DNA from: Microbacterium sp. A20
GTDB lineage: Bacteria > Actinomycetota > Actinomycetes > Actinomycetales > Microbacteriaceae
DNA length: 59,681 bases
Direction: 5' to 3'
Assembly: GCF_004794515.1 (NCBI RefSeq)
Contig: NZ_SSDF01000081.1
Coordinates: 1-59,681, forward strand
Made by a program: the position numbers and the translations under genes. Position 1 is the stretch's first letter. The number at the start of each line of letters is the position of its first letter. Shown in pieces: positions 15,261 to 23,263 of this stretch. The notes under the pieces were generated by a model. The model searched no databases. It had not been told where the DNA came from and worked only from the letters and a program-made list of their open reading frames with translations.

Positions 15261-15815
15261 TCACTCCGCCTCGGGCGCCGCCTGGTCGCGGATCACGTCG
15301 CGCAGCTCCTCGTCGAGGTCGGATGCCTCTTCGATCGCAGCGGTCATCCCGGCGAGGAACCGCGTGACGACGGCCCGCTCCTGGTCGGAGAGTTCGTCGA
15401 CGAGGGTGAGCATGCGGTGATGCATCGCCCCGAGCGTGGCACGCACCTCTTCGTCGCTGCTCACGGTCGGCACGACGACTCCGGCCCGCCGGTCGGTGGG
15501 ATGCGCCTCGCGGCGGACGTGGCCGCCCTTCTCGAGGCGGTCGATGAGCGTGGTCGTCGAGGCGGTCGAGATGTTGAGCATCCGGGCGATGTCGATCGCT
15601 CGCACGATCCGGCCGGCGCGCTGCTCGCGCAGGAGGAATCGCAGCGCCATGAGGTCGGTCTCGTTCATGCCCATCGAGATGCGGGTGCGCTCGCGCATCG
15701 CGGTCTCCGCTGCCCGGTAGCGGCGCAGCATGTTCAGCACGTCGATGGTGCTCGCGCTCTTGCCGTCGGGGTACCAGTATCCCGAGCGGGCGTAGTCCTG
15801 AGGCTCGGCCATCAT
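15261..15815 (-). CDS. MarR-family transcriptional regulator
   Basis: A 184-residue MarR protein. N-terminal helices (ASTIDVLNMLRRYRAAETAM), then the winged helix TDLMALRFLLREQRAGRIVR, AIDIARMLNISTASTTTLID and the wing RLEKGGHVRREAHPTDRRAG, and a C-terminal dimerisation helix. Its ATG 15815 overlaps the stop of the small upstream gene, and GAGGGAG sits 5 nt before it. The ligand and targets are unknown; control of its own two-gene operon is likely. Confidence 0.88.
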   Translation of the reverse strand: MMAEPQDYARSGYWYPDGKSASTIDVLNMLRRYRAAETAMRERTRISMGMNETDLMALRFLLREQRAGRIVRAIDIARMLNISTASTTTLIDRLEKGGHVRREAHPTDRRAGVVVPTVSSDEEVRATLGAMHHRMLTLVDELSDQERAVVTRFLAGMTAAIEEASDLDEELRDVIRDQAAPEAE

Positions 15816-16054
15816 GCCACTCCCTCTTCATCGCTGAGGGCACGTGACGTGCTGAGTTCGAGCATCTCGGTCGCGCCGGTCGCCACCTCGGCGGGGACGA
15901 CGAGGAGGAACCCGCCGGTGATGGCGTCGTTCTCGGCCTCGATGATGCGCGCGATGCGATCCCGCGATACGGCGGGGAACCGCGTGTGGAGGTGATCCAG
16001 CAGATCGGCGAAGCCGATGTACCGCTCGTCCTTGAGGTCTATGGGCTCGACCAT
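15812..16054 (-). CDS. small helical protein, resembles the three-helix-bundle dimerisation domain
   Basis: An 80-residue protein. The core FADLLDHLHTRFPAVSRDRI followed by ARIIEAENDAITGG fits the L..L...FP.+....+...+...... pattern of the actinobacterial three-helix bundle (DUF3562-like) proteins. The same pattern is seen in the middle of the ArsR-ArsC fusion at 19277-20296. ATG 16054 follows AGAAGGGA by 4 nt. It is first in an operon with a MarR regulator, so it may modulate that protein. No enzymatic residues are seen; function is not known. Confidence 0.7.
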   Translation of the reverse strand: MVEPIDLKDERYIGFADLLDHLHTRFPAVSRDRIARIIEAENDAITGGFLLVVPAEVATGATEMLELSTSRALSDEEGVA

Positions 16055-16123
16055 GACGTCCCTTCTCATCGTGATTCCATCCTCTCATCGCCGGAAGGGC
16101 CTGATGGTCGGTCGATTTTGCTA

Positions 16124-16147
16124 GACGATCCGGTAATCAGACGATCG
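16124..16147. promoter_or_regulatory. 8-bp direct repeat upstream of marR
   Basis: AGACGATC occurs at 16124-16131 and 16140-16147, one and a half helical turns apart, between divergent MarR transcription units. Possible regulator half-sites; weak on its own. Confidence 0.35.
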
Positions 16148-16180
16148 AGGTAACATGGGCCGCCGGGGAAAGGCGAAGGT

Positions 16181-16642
16181 GTGATGGGGACGAAGCTGGA
16201 GATCGCGACGGCGCAACTCGCGCGCGAAGTCGAAGCTCTGCGCCGCGTGGACGCCAGGCTCGGACGCCGCCTCGCTGCGGAGCGCCAGCCCAACGAGACC
16301 GATCGCGCCGCCATGGGGTTCATCGCAGATGCGCCGGCCGACCGACCGGTCACGCCCGGCGATCTCGCCGCGCATCTGGGTGTGAGCACCGCAGCGGTCA
16401 CCGCCCTGATCCGTCGGCTCACTGCGCGCGGGCATGTCGTCGTCTCCGTGCACCCGGACGACGCGCGGTCGAAGATCCTGCGCACCTCGCTGCGCGACCT
16501 GCATTCCCCCGCGGACGAGATCTCCCGGCGGGTGGCAGGCATCGAGAGCGAGTTCACGCCGGAGCAGCTCTCCGTGATCTCTCGGTTCCTCCGACGCCTC
16601 AGGGAGGAAATCTCCGACCTCGCCGAGTCGTCTCCGCGCTAG
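16181..16642 (+). CDS. MarR-family transcriptional regulator
   Basis: A 153-residue MarR protein: NETDRAAMGFIADAPADRPV, TPGDLAAHLGVSTAAVTALI, RRLTARGHVVVSVHPDDARS and a C-terminal helix pair ending FLRRLREEISDLAE. GTG 16181 is followed at once by ATG 16184, with GAAGGT upstream; either may be used. It diverges from the small-protein/MarR operon. A perfect palindrome at 16720-16732, before the next gene, is a possible target. Confidence 0.87.
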   Translation: MMGTKLEIATAQLAREVEALRRVDARLGRRLAAERQPNETDRAAMGFIADAPADRPVTPGDLAAHLGVSTAAVTALIRRLTARGHVVVSVHPDDARSKILRTSLRDLHSPADEISRRVAGIESEFTPEQLSVISRFLRRLREEISDLAESSPR

Positions 16643-16719
16643 TACCGGCATCCAGGAGCCTCAGTCTCCGGAAGCCTCATCCCATTGGAGAGGCCTCAAA
16701 ACTCTCGGCTACCATTTAG

Positions 16720-16732
16720 CTAGTTAAACTAG
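16720..16732. promoter_or_regulatory. palindrome upstream of the DUF7882 gene
   Basis: CTAGTTAAACTAG is a perfect palindrome inside an AT-rich patch that is exceptional for this genome. It lies 38 bp before ATG 16770 and looks like a MarR-type operator and/or promoter. The adjacent MarR protein is the obvious candidate ligand. Confidence 0.55.
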
Positions 16733-16769
16733 TAATCTAATCGTCGAAGTTACTTCTCGAGGAGGTGCC

Positions 16770-17096
16770 ATGGGTCAGCTCAGCTACGCCAGTGAATCGC
16801 AGATCGTGGAGGTCGACGATCGGGTGCTCGCGCACCTGCGGCTCGTCACCGTCACCAAGTTGCGACGCGGAGAGTCGTTTCCGCTCACACTGCGCACACC
16901 GCGTGCGGCGACCGAGACGCTGTGGATGCATGCGTCGATCCCGGTCCGCTTCACGCTCGATGAGGAGATCGAGCTCGAGCGGCCGCTGCTGGTGAAGATG
17001 ATGGCCGCGGCGAGCACGGCCGGGGGACTGGACCTCACCGACATCGACTTCTCGCCGCTGTCGTCCGCGTTCCCGTCGATGCACGCGGTGGCCTGA
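16770..17096 (+). CDS. DUF7882 small protein (often mislabelled ATP-dependent DNA ligase)
   Basis: A 108-residue protein of a family common in Microbacteriaceae, recognisable by MGQLSYASESQIVEVDDRVL, AHLRLVTVTKLRRGESF and the ending DFSPLSSAFPSMHAVA. It has no ligase motif (no KxDG) and no signal peptide, so the common ligase label has no support. Function unknown. A strong GAGGAGG precedes the ATG. Expression is probably controlled through the CTAGTTAAACTAG palindrome. Confidence 0.75.
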   Translation: MGQLSYASESQIVEVDDRVLAHLRLVTVTKLRRGESFPLTLRTPRAATETLWMHASIPVRFTLDEEIELERPLLVKMMAAASTAGGLDLTDIDFSPLSSAFPSMHAVA

Positions 17097-17161
17097 CTTC
17101 AGACTCGCCTCCTCCGCCGGCGCATCCTGGGCAAAGCGGTGCGGCCCGCGGGCGGGAGGTG

Positions 17162-17239
17162 CACAGCGACGTTTCGGGGGGTACGTCGCTGTGGATGGCA
17201 TCCGGTCACCGGGAATCGGGTCCCGGGACCGGATGCCAT
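17162..17239. terminator. double hairpin between convergent genes
   Basis: Two perfect stem-loops in series: CACAGCGACGT (17162-17172) with ACGTCGCTGTG (17183-17193), then ATGGCATCCGGT (17195-17206) with ACCGGATGCCAT (17228-17239). They separate the DUF7882 gene from the convergent SDR gene and probably stop transcription both ways. Confidence 0.75.
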
Positions 17240-17243
17240 TCGA

Positions 17244-17996
17244 TCAGAGAGCGGTGTATCCGCCGTCGACCAGGTGGTAGCTGCCGGTGACGAAGCTCGC
17301 GGCATCGCTGGCGAGGAACACGATGAGGTTCGCGACCTCGTCGGCCTGGCCCAGGCGTCCGATCGGGTGCTTCGACACCAGGAAGTCCTTCGCTTCTTCG
17401 CCCATGGTCGCCAACAGCGGGGTGTCGATGAAGCCGGGGCCCACCGAGTTCACGCGCACACCCTGCGCCGAGTACTCGAGCGCGGCCGACTTGGTCATGC
17501 CGACCACGCCGTGCTTGGCCGTGACGTAGGCGGGCGATCCGGCGAAGCCGACGCTGCCGAGGATCGAGGCGATGTTCACGACGGATCCGCCGCCGTTCGC
17601 GAGGATCGACGGGATCTGCGCCTTCATGTTGCGGAACACCGCGTTGAGGTTGATCGCGATGACCTTGTCCCAGGCCTCGTCCTCGTACTCCGCGGTGGGG
17701 GCGGAAGCGCCGCCGATGCCGGCATTGTTGACGCCGATGCGGAGCGGCGCGAGGGAGTTCGCGAGTTCGATCGAGGAGGCGATCCAGGCCGCATCCGTCG
17801 CATCGCCGACCGAGGCCTCCGCGATGCCGCCCGCCGCGCGGATCTCCTCGACGACCGCGTTCGCGTGCTCGGCGTTCAGGTCGTTGACCACGACGGATGC
17901 GCCGTTTTTCGCCAGCAGGAGGGCGGTCGAGCGTCCGATTCCGCTGCCTGCTCCCGTCACGATCGCCGAGCGGTTCGAGACGTCGTACTGAGCCAC
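17244..17996 (-). CDS. classical SDR oxidoreductase
   Basis: A 250-residue NAD(P)-dependent short-chain dehydrogenase. The cofactor loop TGAGSGIG, NNAGIGG, the catalytic Ser in VVNIASILGSVG and the YVTAK pair are all present, followed by GPGFIDTPLL and the C-terminal VTGSYHLVDGGYTAL. Asp in VVVNDLN at the end of beta-2 suggests preference for NAD(H). GTG 17996 was chosen because GGAG lies 6 nt upstream; GTG 18008 is also open. The substrate cannot be named. Monocistronic. Confidence 0.9.
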   Translation of the reverse strand: MAQYDVSNRSAIVTGAGSGIGRSTALLLAKNGASVVVNDLNAEHANAVVEEIRAAGGIAEASVGDATDAAWIASSIELANSLAPLRIGVNNAGIGGASAPTAEYEDEAWDKVIAINLNAVFRNMKAQIPSILANGGGSVVNIASILGSVGFAGSPAYVTAKHGVVGMTKSAALEYSAQGVRVNSVGPGFIDTPLLATMGEEAKDFLVSKHPIGRLGQADEVANLIVFLASDAASFVTGSYHLVDGGYTAL

Positions 17997-18112
17997 GAGG
18001 GACTCCACTTCCGGGCGGGCACGGTGCCGGGAGATCTTCTCGGACGGTCCGTCCTTCTCTCCAGCCTACGCCTGAATATCGGTGATGGATTCATGTGAAT
18101 GGATGCGTCTGG

Positions 18113-18697
18113 TCACGGGGTGGTGGGCGCATAGGTGGGGAAGATCGTGAGGGAGTTGTTCCCGAGGTTCGGCTCGTCGACGCCGGGCGGGGACATGACG
18201 ATCACGGTGTAGGGGTTCGCATCCGGGACCCACTCTCCGTCTCTGACGATGCCGAACGACGGCAGGAGAAGAACCTTGTCGAACTCGAACGGCAGGATGA
18301 AGGTCACTGTCTGCACGCTTCCCTGAACGTCCGACGAGATCGGTTGGGCGGGACCGTTGTTGAAGATCTCCAGAACGAGATCGCCGAGAAGCCTCGTGTC
18401 GAAACTGACCTGCACCGTCGCCCCCGGCGGGAGCATGACGCGTTCCCCGCGGTCCTCGACCAGGACGTCGAACTGCGAAGGGAGCTGCAGGGTGAACGCC
18501 TGCAGGCCATCGGGGCTCGTCGCGCCGATCTCGCTGCCTTCGGGTCCCGAGAAGACGATGATGTCGAAGATGGGCGTACTGGCCGCGGCCAGGGGTGTGC
18601 CCAGTGCGACGGCGACGACGGGCAGAGACCAGGCTGAAGCCCTGAGGATCGTGCGGCGGGTGGTGCCAGGCGAGGTGTTCTCGGCGGGTTCGGACAT
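18113..18697 (-). CDS. Tat-exported protein of unknown function
   Basis: A 194-residue protein with a twin-arginine signal (TTRRTILRASAWSLPVVAVA, cleavage near AAAS). The mature part is a beta-rich domain with FDIIVFSGPEGSEIG, LPPGATVQVSFDT, a Gln/Pro stretch, and VDEPNLGNNSLTIFPTYAP at the end, reminiscent of CARDB-type extracellular folds. There is no anchor or catalytic motif. ATG 18697 has GAGGAG 7 nt upstream; the longer frame has no ribosome site. Probably a folded secreted protein; no neighbour hints at its role. Confidence 0.75.
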   Translation of the reverse strand: MSEPAENTSPGTTRRTILRASAWSLPVVAVALGTPLAAASTPIFDIIVFSGPEGSEIGATSPDGLQAFTLQLPSQFDVLVEDRGERVMLPPGATVQVSFDTRLLGDLVLEIFNNGPAQPISSDVQGSVQTVTFILPFEFDKVLLLPSFGIVRDGEWVPDANPYTVIVMSPPGVDEPNLGNNSLTIFPTYAPTTP

Positions 18698-18872
18698 GGT
18701 GCACTCCTCCGGATGCGTGGCGCAAGTCCCCCCTGCGCTTTTGCGTCCACGGTAGACCCGGCGCCCCGAATAGTCGACAGGTCCGGCCGGTTCTCCCCGC
18801 GTTGAGGTCTGCCCGTGCGATCGCCTCACCGGATCGCGCCTGCGGTTGACTCGGTGCGGACGCGCGCGACTG

Positions 18873-19280
18873 CTAGACGATCTCGCTCACCAACTGCTCG
18901 ATGCGCGCCTTGATCTCGTCCCGGATGGGCCGGACCGCGTCGATGCCCTGACCGGCCGGGTCGTCGAGCTTCCAGTCTTCATAGCGCTTGCCGGGGAAGA
19001 ACGGGCAGGCGTCGCCGCAGCCCATCGTGATGACGACATCGGATGCCTGCACGGCCTCGGTCGTCAGCACCTTGGGCTGCTCGGCGGTGATGTCGATGCC
19101 GAGCTCGCCCATCGCCGCGACGGCGATCGGGTTGATCTGGTCGGCGGGCATGGAGCCGGCGGAGCGGACCTCGATGCGGTCGCCGGCGATGTCGCGGAGG
19201 AATCCGGCGGCCATCTGCGACCGTCCCGCGTTGTGCACGCAGACGAAGAGCACGGAGGGCTTGGTGGTCGTGTCGGTCAT
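18873..19280 (-). CDS. arsC: arsenate reductase, low-molecular-weight phosphatase type
   Basis: Reduces arsenate to arsenite in the cytosol (135 aa, LMW-PTP fold). The P-loop C14-VHNAG-R20 and the redox pair C88/C92 in MGCGDACP are visible, with the catalytic Asp in KLDDPAG. This is the arsenate reductase branch that recycles through thioredoxin or mycothiol rather than glutaredoxin. Its ATG 19280 overlaps the stop of the ArsR-ArsC fusion gene (ATGA). Last gene of the acr3 operon. Confidence 0.93.
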   Translation of the reverse strand: MTDTTTKPSVLFVCVHNAGRSQMAAGFLRDIAGDRIEVRSAGSMPADQINPIAVAAMGELGIDITAEQPKVLTTEAVQASDVVITMGCGDACPFFPGKRYEDWKLDDPAGQGIDAVRPIRDEIKARIEQLVSEIV

Positions 19281-20296
19281 GGCTGCTCCTTCGGAGAAGT
19301 GTGGTCAGGGAGAAGGTCGTCGACGAGTGCGCGTACGCGCCCGGCGATGTCGTCGCGGATGGCTTCGACGCCCTCGCGTGAGGCGAGGGCTGGGTCGCCG
19401 ACCGCCCAGTCGTCGTAGCGGACGCCGGGGATGATGGGGCAGACGTCGCCGCAGCCCATGGTGATGACGACATCGGCCGCGCGCACGGCGTCGTCGGTGA
19501 GGGGCTTCGGGAAACGCTCGGCGGCGGCATCGCCCTCGATCTCGGCGAGCAGCGAGCGGACGTGCGGGTGGACGACGTCGGCGGGGTTCGACCCTGCCGA
19601 GCGTGCGATGACCTTGCCGGCGGCCAGCGTGTTCACGAGCGCGGCGGCGAGTTGCGAACGCCCGGCGTTTGCGACGCAGACGAACAGCACCTGGGGCACG
19701 GAAGTGTCGCGGTCACGGGTGAGATCGGCGAGGCGCTGGCGGGCGAAGCGCTCGGTCAGGGGAACGAGCGCCGAGGTGACGCGGGCGCTCCGTGCAAGTG
19801 CGGTGTACGACTCGCGGACGGTGGTGAGCACGACGTCGTGATCGAGCTCGGGTACCTCTGCGGCGAGCTCATCCGCAAGACGGGTGACCCGGGCGTCGAA
19901 GTCGGGCCGTCGCTGATCGTCGTCAGTGGAGGCACTCCATGGCGCGACCGAGGCGGGAGCGAACGAATCGAGCAGAGCCGTGACGGCGCGGCGTCGGGAC
20001 GGGTTGATCCGGTACCAGACCCAGGTTCCCCGGCGCTCCGAGGTGAGGACGTCGACGTCTTTCAGCACCTTGAGGTGGTGGGAGACCGTGGGCTGGGAGA
20101 CCTCGGCGAGCTCGGCCAAGTCGCAGACGCACGACTCTCCGCGCGGGTCCGAGGCGATGGCCGACAGCATCCGCAGCCGCAGCGGATCCGACAGCGCCTT
20201 CAGCGTTGACGCCACGGACGAGGCTGCCTCCAGCCCGATGGCATGGGTGGCGACGGGGCTGCAGGTGTCATCCGTGGTGGTCAGCGTGACGTTCAT
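19277..20296 (-). CDS. ArsR repressor - helical bundle - ArsC arsenate reductase fusion
   Basis: A 339-residue three-part protein. Residues 23-112 are an ArsR winged helix with the As(III)-sensing motif SCVCDL (C56, C58) and TVSHHLKVLK. Residues 132-195 are a three-helix segment (VTRLADELAAEVPELDHDVV) like the small protein at 15812-16054. Residues 202-335 are an LMW-PTP arsenate reductase with C207-VANAG-R213 and MGCGDVCPIIPG. No stop or frameshift separates the parts. Both its ATG and its stop overlap neighbours by 4 bp (acr3 before, arsC after). It would sense arsenite and make it within one chain. A free ArsR and a free ArsC are also present. Confidence 0.88.
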   Translation of the reverse strand: MNVTLTTTDDTCSPVATHAIGLEAASSVASTLKALSDPLRLRMLSAIASDPRGESCVCDLAELAEVSQPTVSHHLKVLKDVDVLTSERRGTWVWYRINPSRRRAVTALLDSFAPASVAPWSASTDDDQRRPDFDARVTRLADELAAEVPELDHDVVLTTVRESYTALARSARVTSALVPLTERFARQRLADLTRDRDTSVPQVLFVCVANAGRSQLAAALVNTLAAGKVIARSAGSNPADVVHPHVRSLLAEIEGDAAAERFPKPLTDDAVRAADVVITMGCGDVCPIIPGVRYDDWAVGDPALASREGVEAIRDDIAGRVRALVDDLLPDHTSPKEQP

Positions 20297-21423
20297 GACG
20301 GCATCCTCTCGGCGGTGTACGGGGCGGCGGTGTACGGATCGGTGTGGAACCAGTGGCGGGCCGCCCAGAGTGAGACGTAGACGAGTCCGACGAGGACGGG
20401 CACCTCGATGAGCGGGCCGACGACCCCCGCGAGAGCCTGACCGGACGTCGCGCCGAAGGTGCCGATGGCGACGGCGATGGCGAGTTCGAAGTTGTTGCCG
20501 GCGGCGGTGAATGCGAGTGTCGTCGATCGCGCGTAACCGAGCCCGAGCGCCTTGCCGGTGAAGAGGCCGATGAACCACATGATCGCGAAGTACGCCAGCA
20601 GTGGCAGCGCGATCCGCGCGACGTCCCACGGTCGGCTCGTGACCTGCTCGCCCTGCAGGGCGAACAGCAGTGCGATCGTGAACAGCAGGCCGTAGAGCGC
20701 CCAGGGTCCGATCCTCGGCAGGAAGCTCTCCTCGTACCAGTCGCGTCCCTTCGTGCGCTCGCCGATGAATCGCGAGGCGAAACCGGCGACGAGGGGGATG
20801 CCGAGGAAGATCACGACGTTCAGTGCGATCTGCCCGATCGAGATGTCCAGCCCCTGCGCGTCGAGACCGAGCCAGCCGGGAACGACCGTGAGGTAAAACC
20901 AGCCGAGCAGCGAGAAGGCGATCACCTGGAAGACCGAGTTGATGGCGACGAGCACCGCCGCCGCCTCGCGGTCGCCGCACGCGAGGTCGTTCCAGATGAC
21001 GACCATGGCGATGCAGCGCGCGAGCCCGACGATGATGAGGCCGGTGCGGTACTCCGGCAGGTCGGGGAGGAGCGCCCACGCGAGGACGAACATCAACGCC
21101 GGGCCGACGAGCCAGTTGAGCACCAGCGACGAGGCGAGCAGCCTCTTGTCTCCCGTGACGGCGGCGACCCTGTCGTAGCGGACCTTCGCGAGCACCGGGT
21201 ACATCATCACCAGCAGGCCGAGCGCGATGGGGATCGAGATCCCACCGACCTCGAGGCTCGCCAGAAGTCCAGAGACCCCCGGGATGAACCGCCCGATGAG
21301 GATGCCGCCGACCATGGCCAGACCGATCCAGAGCGGCAGCCATCGGTCGAGGTTCGACAGGCGGCGTGCGGGCGGAGCGGCGGTAGGAGTGGTTCCCGTG
21401 CTCGCGAGGCCTTGAATCGACAT
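20293..21423 (-). CDS. acr3: Acr3-type arsenite efflux permease
   Basis: Exports arsenite across the cell membrane (376 aa, ten helices). The essential Cys is C137 in GLARCIAMVVIWN; the second half carries the conserved TAAGNNFELAIAVAIG loop with its functional Glu. The first 27 residues are a cytosolic extension rich in Thr/Pro/Ala. It is followed by the fusion gene with an ATGA overlap, so efflux, sensing and reduction are coupled. An ArsR-type inverted repeat (21430-21449) stands directly before ATG 21423. Confidence 0.93.
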   Translation of the reverse strand: MSIQGLASTGTTPTAAPPARRLSNLDRWLPLWIGLAMVGGILIGRFIPGVSGLLASLEVGGISIPIALGLLVMMYPVLAKVRYDRVAAVTGDKRLLASSLVLNWLVGPALMFVLAWALLPDLPEYRTGLIIVGLARCIAMVVIWNDLACGDREAAAVLVAINSVFQVIAFSLLGWFYLTVVPGWLGLDAQGLDISIGQIALNVVIFLGIPLVAGFASRFIGERTKGRDWYEESFLPRIGPWALYGLLFTIALLFALQGEQVTSRPWDVARIALPLLAYFAIMWFIGLFTGKALGLGYARSTTLAFTAAGNNFELAIAVAIGTFGATSGQALAGVVGPLIEVPVLVGLVYVSLWAARHWFHTDPYTAAPYTAERMPS

Positions 21424-21429
21424 GTGTCT

Positions 21430-21449
21430 ATATTGACATCCATCGATAT
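21430..21449. promoter_or_regulatory. ArsR-type operator before acr3
   Basis: ATATTGACATCCATCGATAT is an imperfect palindrome (outer arms ATAT/ATAT, 6 of 8 positions symmetric). It ends 6 bp upstream of the acr3 start and is AT-rich against the background. It is probably bound by the free ArsR or by the ArsR domain of the fusion protein. Confidence 0.6.
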
Positions 21450-21500
21450 CGAGGGCAACCGACCTGGGCGGAGTTCACCCGATGGTCACCTGTGTCGCGA

Positions 21501-22802
21501 TCAGCCCACCGTGACCGGGCGCGCGCCGATCTGCAGGACGGAAGGCGCAGCGCAGCAGCTGCCCGCGGTGTCGTCGAACCCACCGGCCCCGCCGCACACG
21601 CCGGTGTCCGGAAGGCTCAGCTCGTTGCGGCCCGCTGCCTCGTGATCGCCGACGAGATGAGCGGCGACGCTGCGGACCTGCTCGTAGCCGGTCAGGGCGA
21701 GGAACGTCGGGGCGCGTCCGTACGACTTCGCGCCGACGATGAAGAACCCGGGTTCGGGCTGCGCGAGCTCCCGCGCTCCGGTCGCCCCCACCGATCCGCA
21801 GGAGTGGATGTTCGGGTCGATCTCGGAGGCGATGCCCGCGACGGCTTCGAGCGCGGGGTCGAGGTCGATCCGCAGCTCTCGCAGCATCCCGGTGTCGGGG
21901 CGGAAGCCGGTGAGCGCGAACACGTGCGCGACGGCAGCCACCTCGCGCCCGTCTTCGGCGACGACCGCCAGGCCGTCGTCGCCGTTGCGGAACTCGGCGA
22001 CGCGGAACCCCGTCACCAGCTCCACGACTCCCTCGTCGATCACCTTCCGTGCGCGGGAGCCGAGTGCGGCGCGCTCGGGAAGCTCGTCCCCGATGCCGCC
22101 ACCGAAGACGTTGGCGGCGCTGCCTCGGCGCAGCAGCCAGGTCACGCGCGTTCCCGGAGCCCGGCGCGCCAACTCGCTCAGTCGCAACACGGCATGTGTG
22201 GCGGAGTGCCCGGCCCCCACGACGACGACGTGCGAGCCGGCGAGCTCGGACACGTCGGCCGGGATCCGGTACGAGATCCGATCGGATGCTGCGGCCTCGC
22301 CGAGCGCCGGGAAGCCGTCGGCCCCCGCAGGGTTCGGGAGGTCCCAGGTGCCGCTGGCATCGACGACGGCGCGGGCGAGGAGGCGGCCCTCATCGCCGTA
22401 GGCATCGACGGTGTGCACGACGAACGGCTGGCTCTTGCGTCCGCCGTCGACGACCTTGTCCCGACCCTGGCGCGCGACGCCGGTGACCGTGGTCGCGTAG
22501 CGGATCCGCTCGCCGAGCGCATCGGCGAGAGGCGCCAGATACTCGCTCACCCACTCCGCGGCGGTCGGGTAGCCCGACGCGGGTGCGTTCCATTCGGTCG
22601 GCTCGAGCAGGCGGCGCGCCGCAGCGTCAGTGAGCTCCGGCCATGCCGAGAACAGGCGCACGTGCCCCCAGTCGGCGACCGCGGCCGCCGCTCCATCCCC
22701 GCGTTCGACCACGATCACGTTCTCGTCGCGTTCGACGAGGTGCGCAGCTGCGGCGAGACCCTGCGGGCCTGCTCCGATGACGACGACGGGAAGCTCGGAC
22801 AT
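21501..22802 (-). CDS. ArsO-like FAD/NAD(P)-binding flavoprotein of the ars cluster
   Basis: A 433-residue flavin oxidoreductase with two dinucleotide folds: VVVIGAGPQGLAAAAHLVER (FAD, from residue 5) and VVVVGAGHSATHAVLRLSEL (NADPH), plus FALTGFRPD and a late FFIVGAKSYGRAP. This is the layout of flavin monooxygenase-like proteins found in actinobacterial arsenic clusters (ArsO). The C-terminus carries several cysteines, including a vicinal pair (TGVCGGAGG...GSCCAAP), which could bind As(III). ATG 22802 has GAGGAG 5 nt upstream. It lies 77 bp upstream of acr3 on the same strand. The reaction is not established. Confidence 0.82.
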   Translation of the reverse strand: MSELPVVVIGAGPQGLAAAAHLVERDENVIVVERGDGAAAAVADWGHVRLFSAWPELTDAAARRLLEPTEWNAPASGYPTAAEWVSEYLAPLADALGERIRYATTVTGVARQGRDKVVDGGRKSQPFVVHTVDAYGDEGRLLARAVVDASGTWDLPNPAGADGFPALGEAAASDRISYRIPADVSELAGSHVVVVGAGHSATHAVLRLSELARRAPGTRVTWLLRRGSAANVFGGGIGDELPERAALGSRARKVIDEGVVELVTGFRVAEFRNGDDGLAVVAEDGREVAAVAHVFALTGFRPDTGMLRELRIDLDPALEAVAGIASEIDPNIHSCGSVGATGARELAQPEPGFFIVGAKSYGRAPTFLALTGYEQVRSVAAHLVGDHEAAGRNELSLPDTGVCGGAGGFDDTAGSCCAAPSVLQIGARPVTVG

Positions 22803-22824
22803 CACATCTCCTCAGATCGAAAAA

Positions 22825-22868
22825 CTTCAATATGACGACTGTCGCCCATCTATTGAAGATTGTCAATA
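22825..22868. promoter_or_regulatory. overlapping ArsR operators in the divergent ars promoter region
   Basis: CTTCAATA (22825-22832) and TATTGAAG (22851-22858) form a perfect 8-bp inverted repeat. The right half also starts TATTGA-6 nt-TCAATA (22851-22868), a second 18-bp palindrome. It lies between the flavoprotein and arsR starts and overlaps the arsR -35 region, so one repressor can shut both directions. Confidence 0.75.
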
Positions 22869-22885
22869 CGTGTCAGAATAGACCC

Positions 22886-23242
22886 ATGAGCCTGCCGACG
22901 ACCATCGAAGCGACCGCCTGCTGCGTCCCGCGCGTCACCTCCGCGCTGGCGGTCGAAGATGCCGAGCGCGTCGCGCGGGTGTTCAAGGCGCTCGGTGACC
23001 CCACGCGCGTGCGGCTGCTGTCGCTCATCGCGGCCGGGGCCGGAGGAGAGGCCTGCATCTGCGACCTCACCGAGCCGGTCGGTCTCTCGCAGGGCACCGT
23101 CTCGCACCACATGAAGCTCCTCGCCGACGCGGGTCTCGTCACGCGCGAGCAGCGCGGCAAGTGGGCGTACTTCGCGCTCAACGCCGACGCGATGGATGCC
23201 GCCGCCGACGCGCTTCGGGTGGCGGCGCCGGCGCGGTCGTAG
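22886..23242 (+). CDS. arsR: ArsR arsenite-responsive repressor
   Basis: A 118-residue ArsR/SmtB repressor. The sensing pair C57/C59 sits in EACICDL at the start of the DNA-reading region; TVSHHMKLLADAGLVTREQR is the recognition helix and wing. The N-terminus has an extra vicinal pair C12-C13. ATG 22886 follows a -10-like CAGAAT by 6 nt with no ribosome site, so it is probably leaderless. It is transcribed away from the flavoprotein gene across the operator at 22825-22868. Confidence 0.92.
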   Translation: MSLPTTIEATACCVPRVTSALAVEDAERVARVFKALGDPTRVRLLSLIAAGAGGEACICDLTEPVGLSQGTVSHHMKLLADAGLVTREQRGKWAYFALNADAMDAAADALRVAAPARS

Positions 23243-23263
23243 AACCGGCTCGGCGGCCCCCGG

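Noticed and set aside
16770..17096. ATP-dependent DNA ligase
   Set aside because: The protein is 108 residues and lacks the ligase KxDG motif; the label is a known misannotation of this small family.
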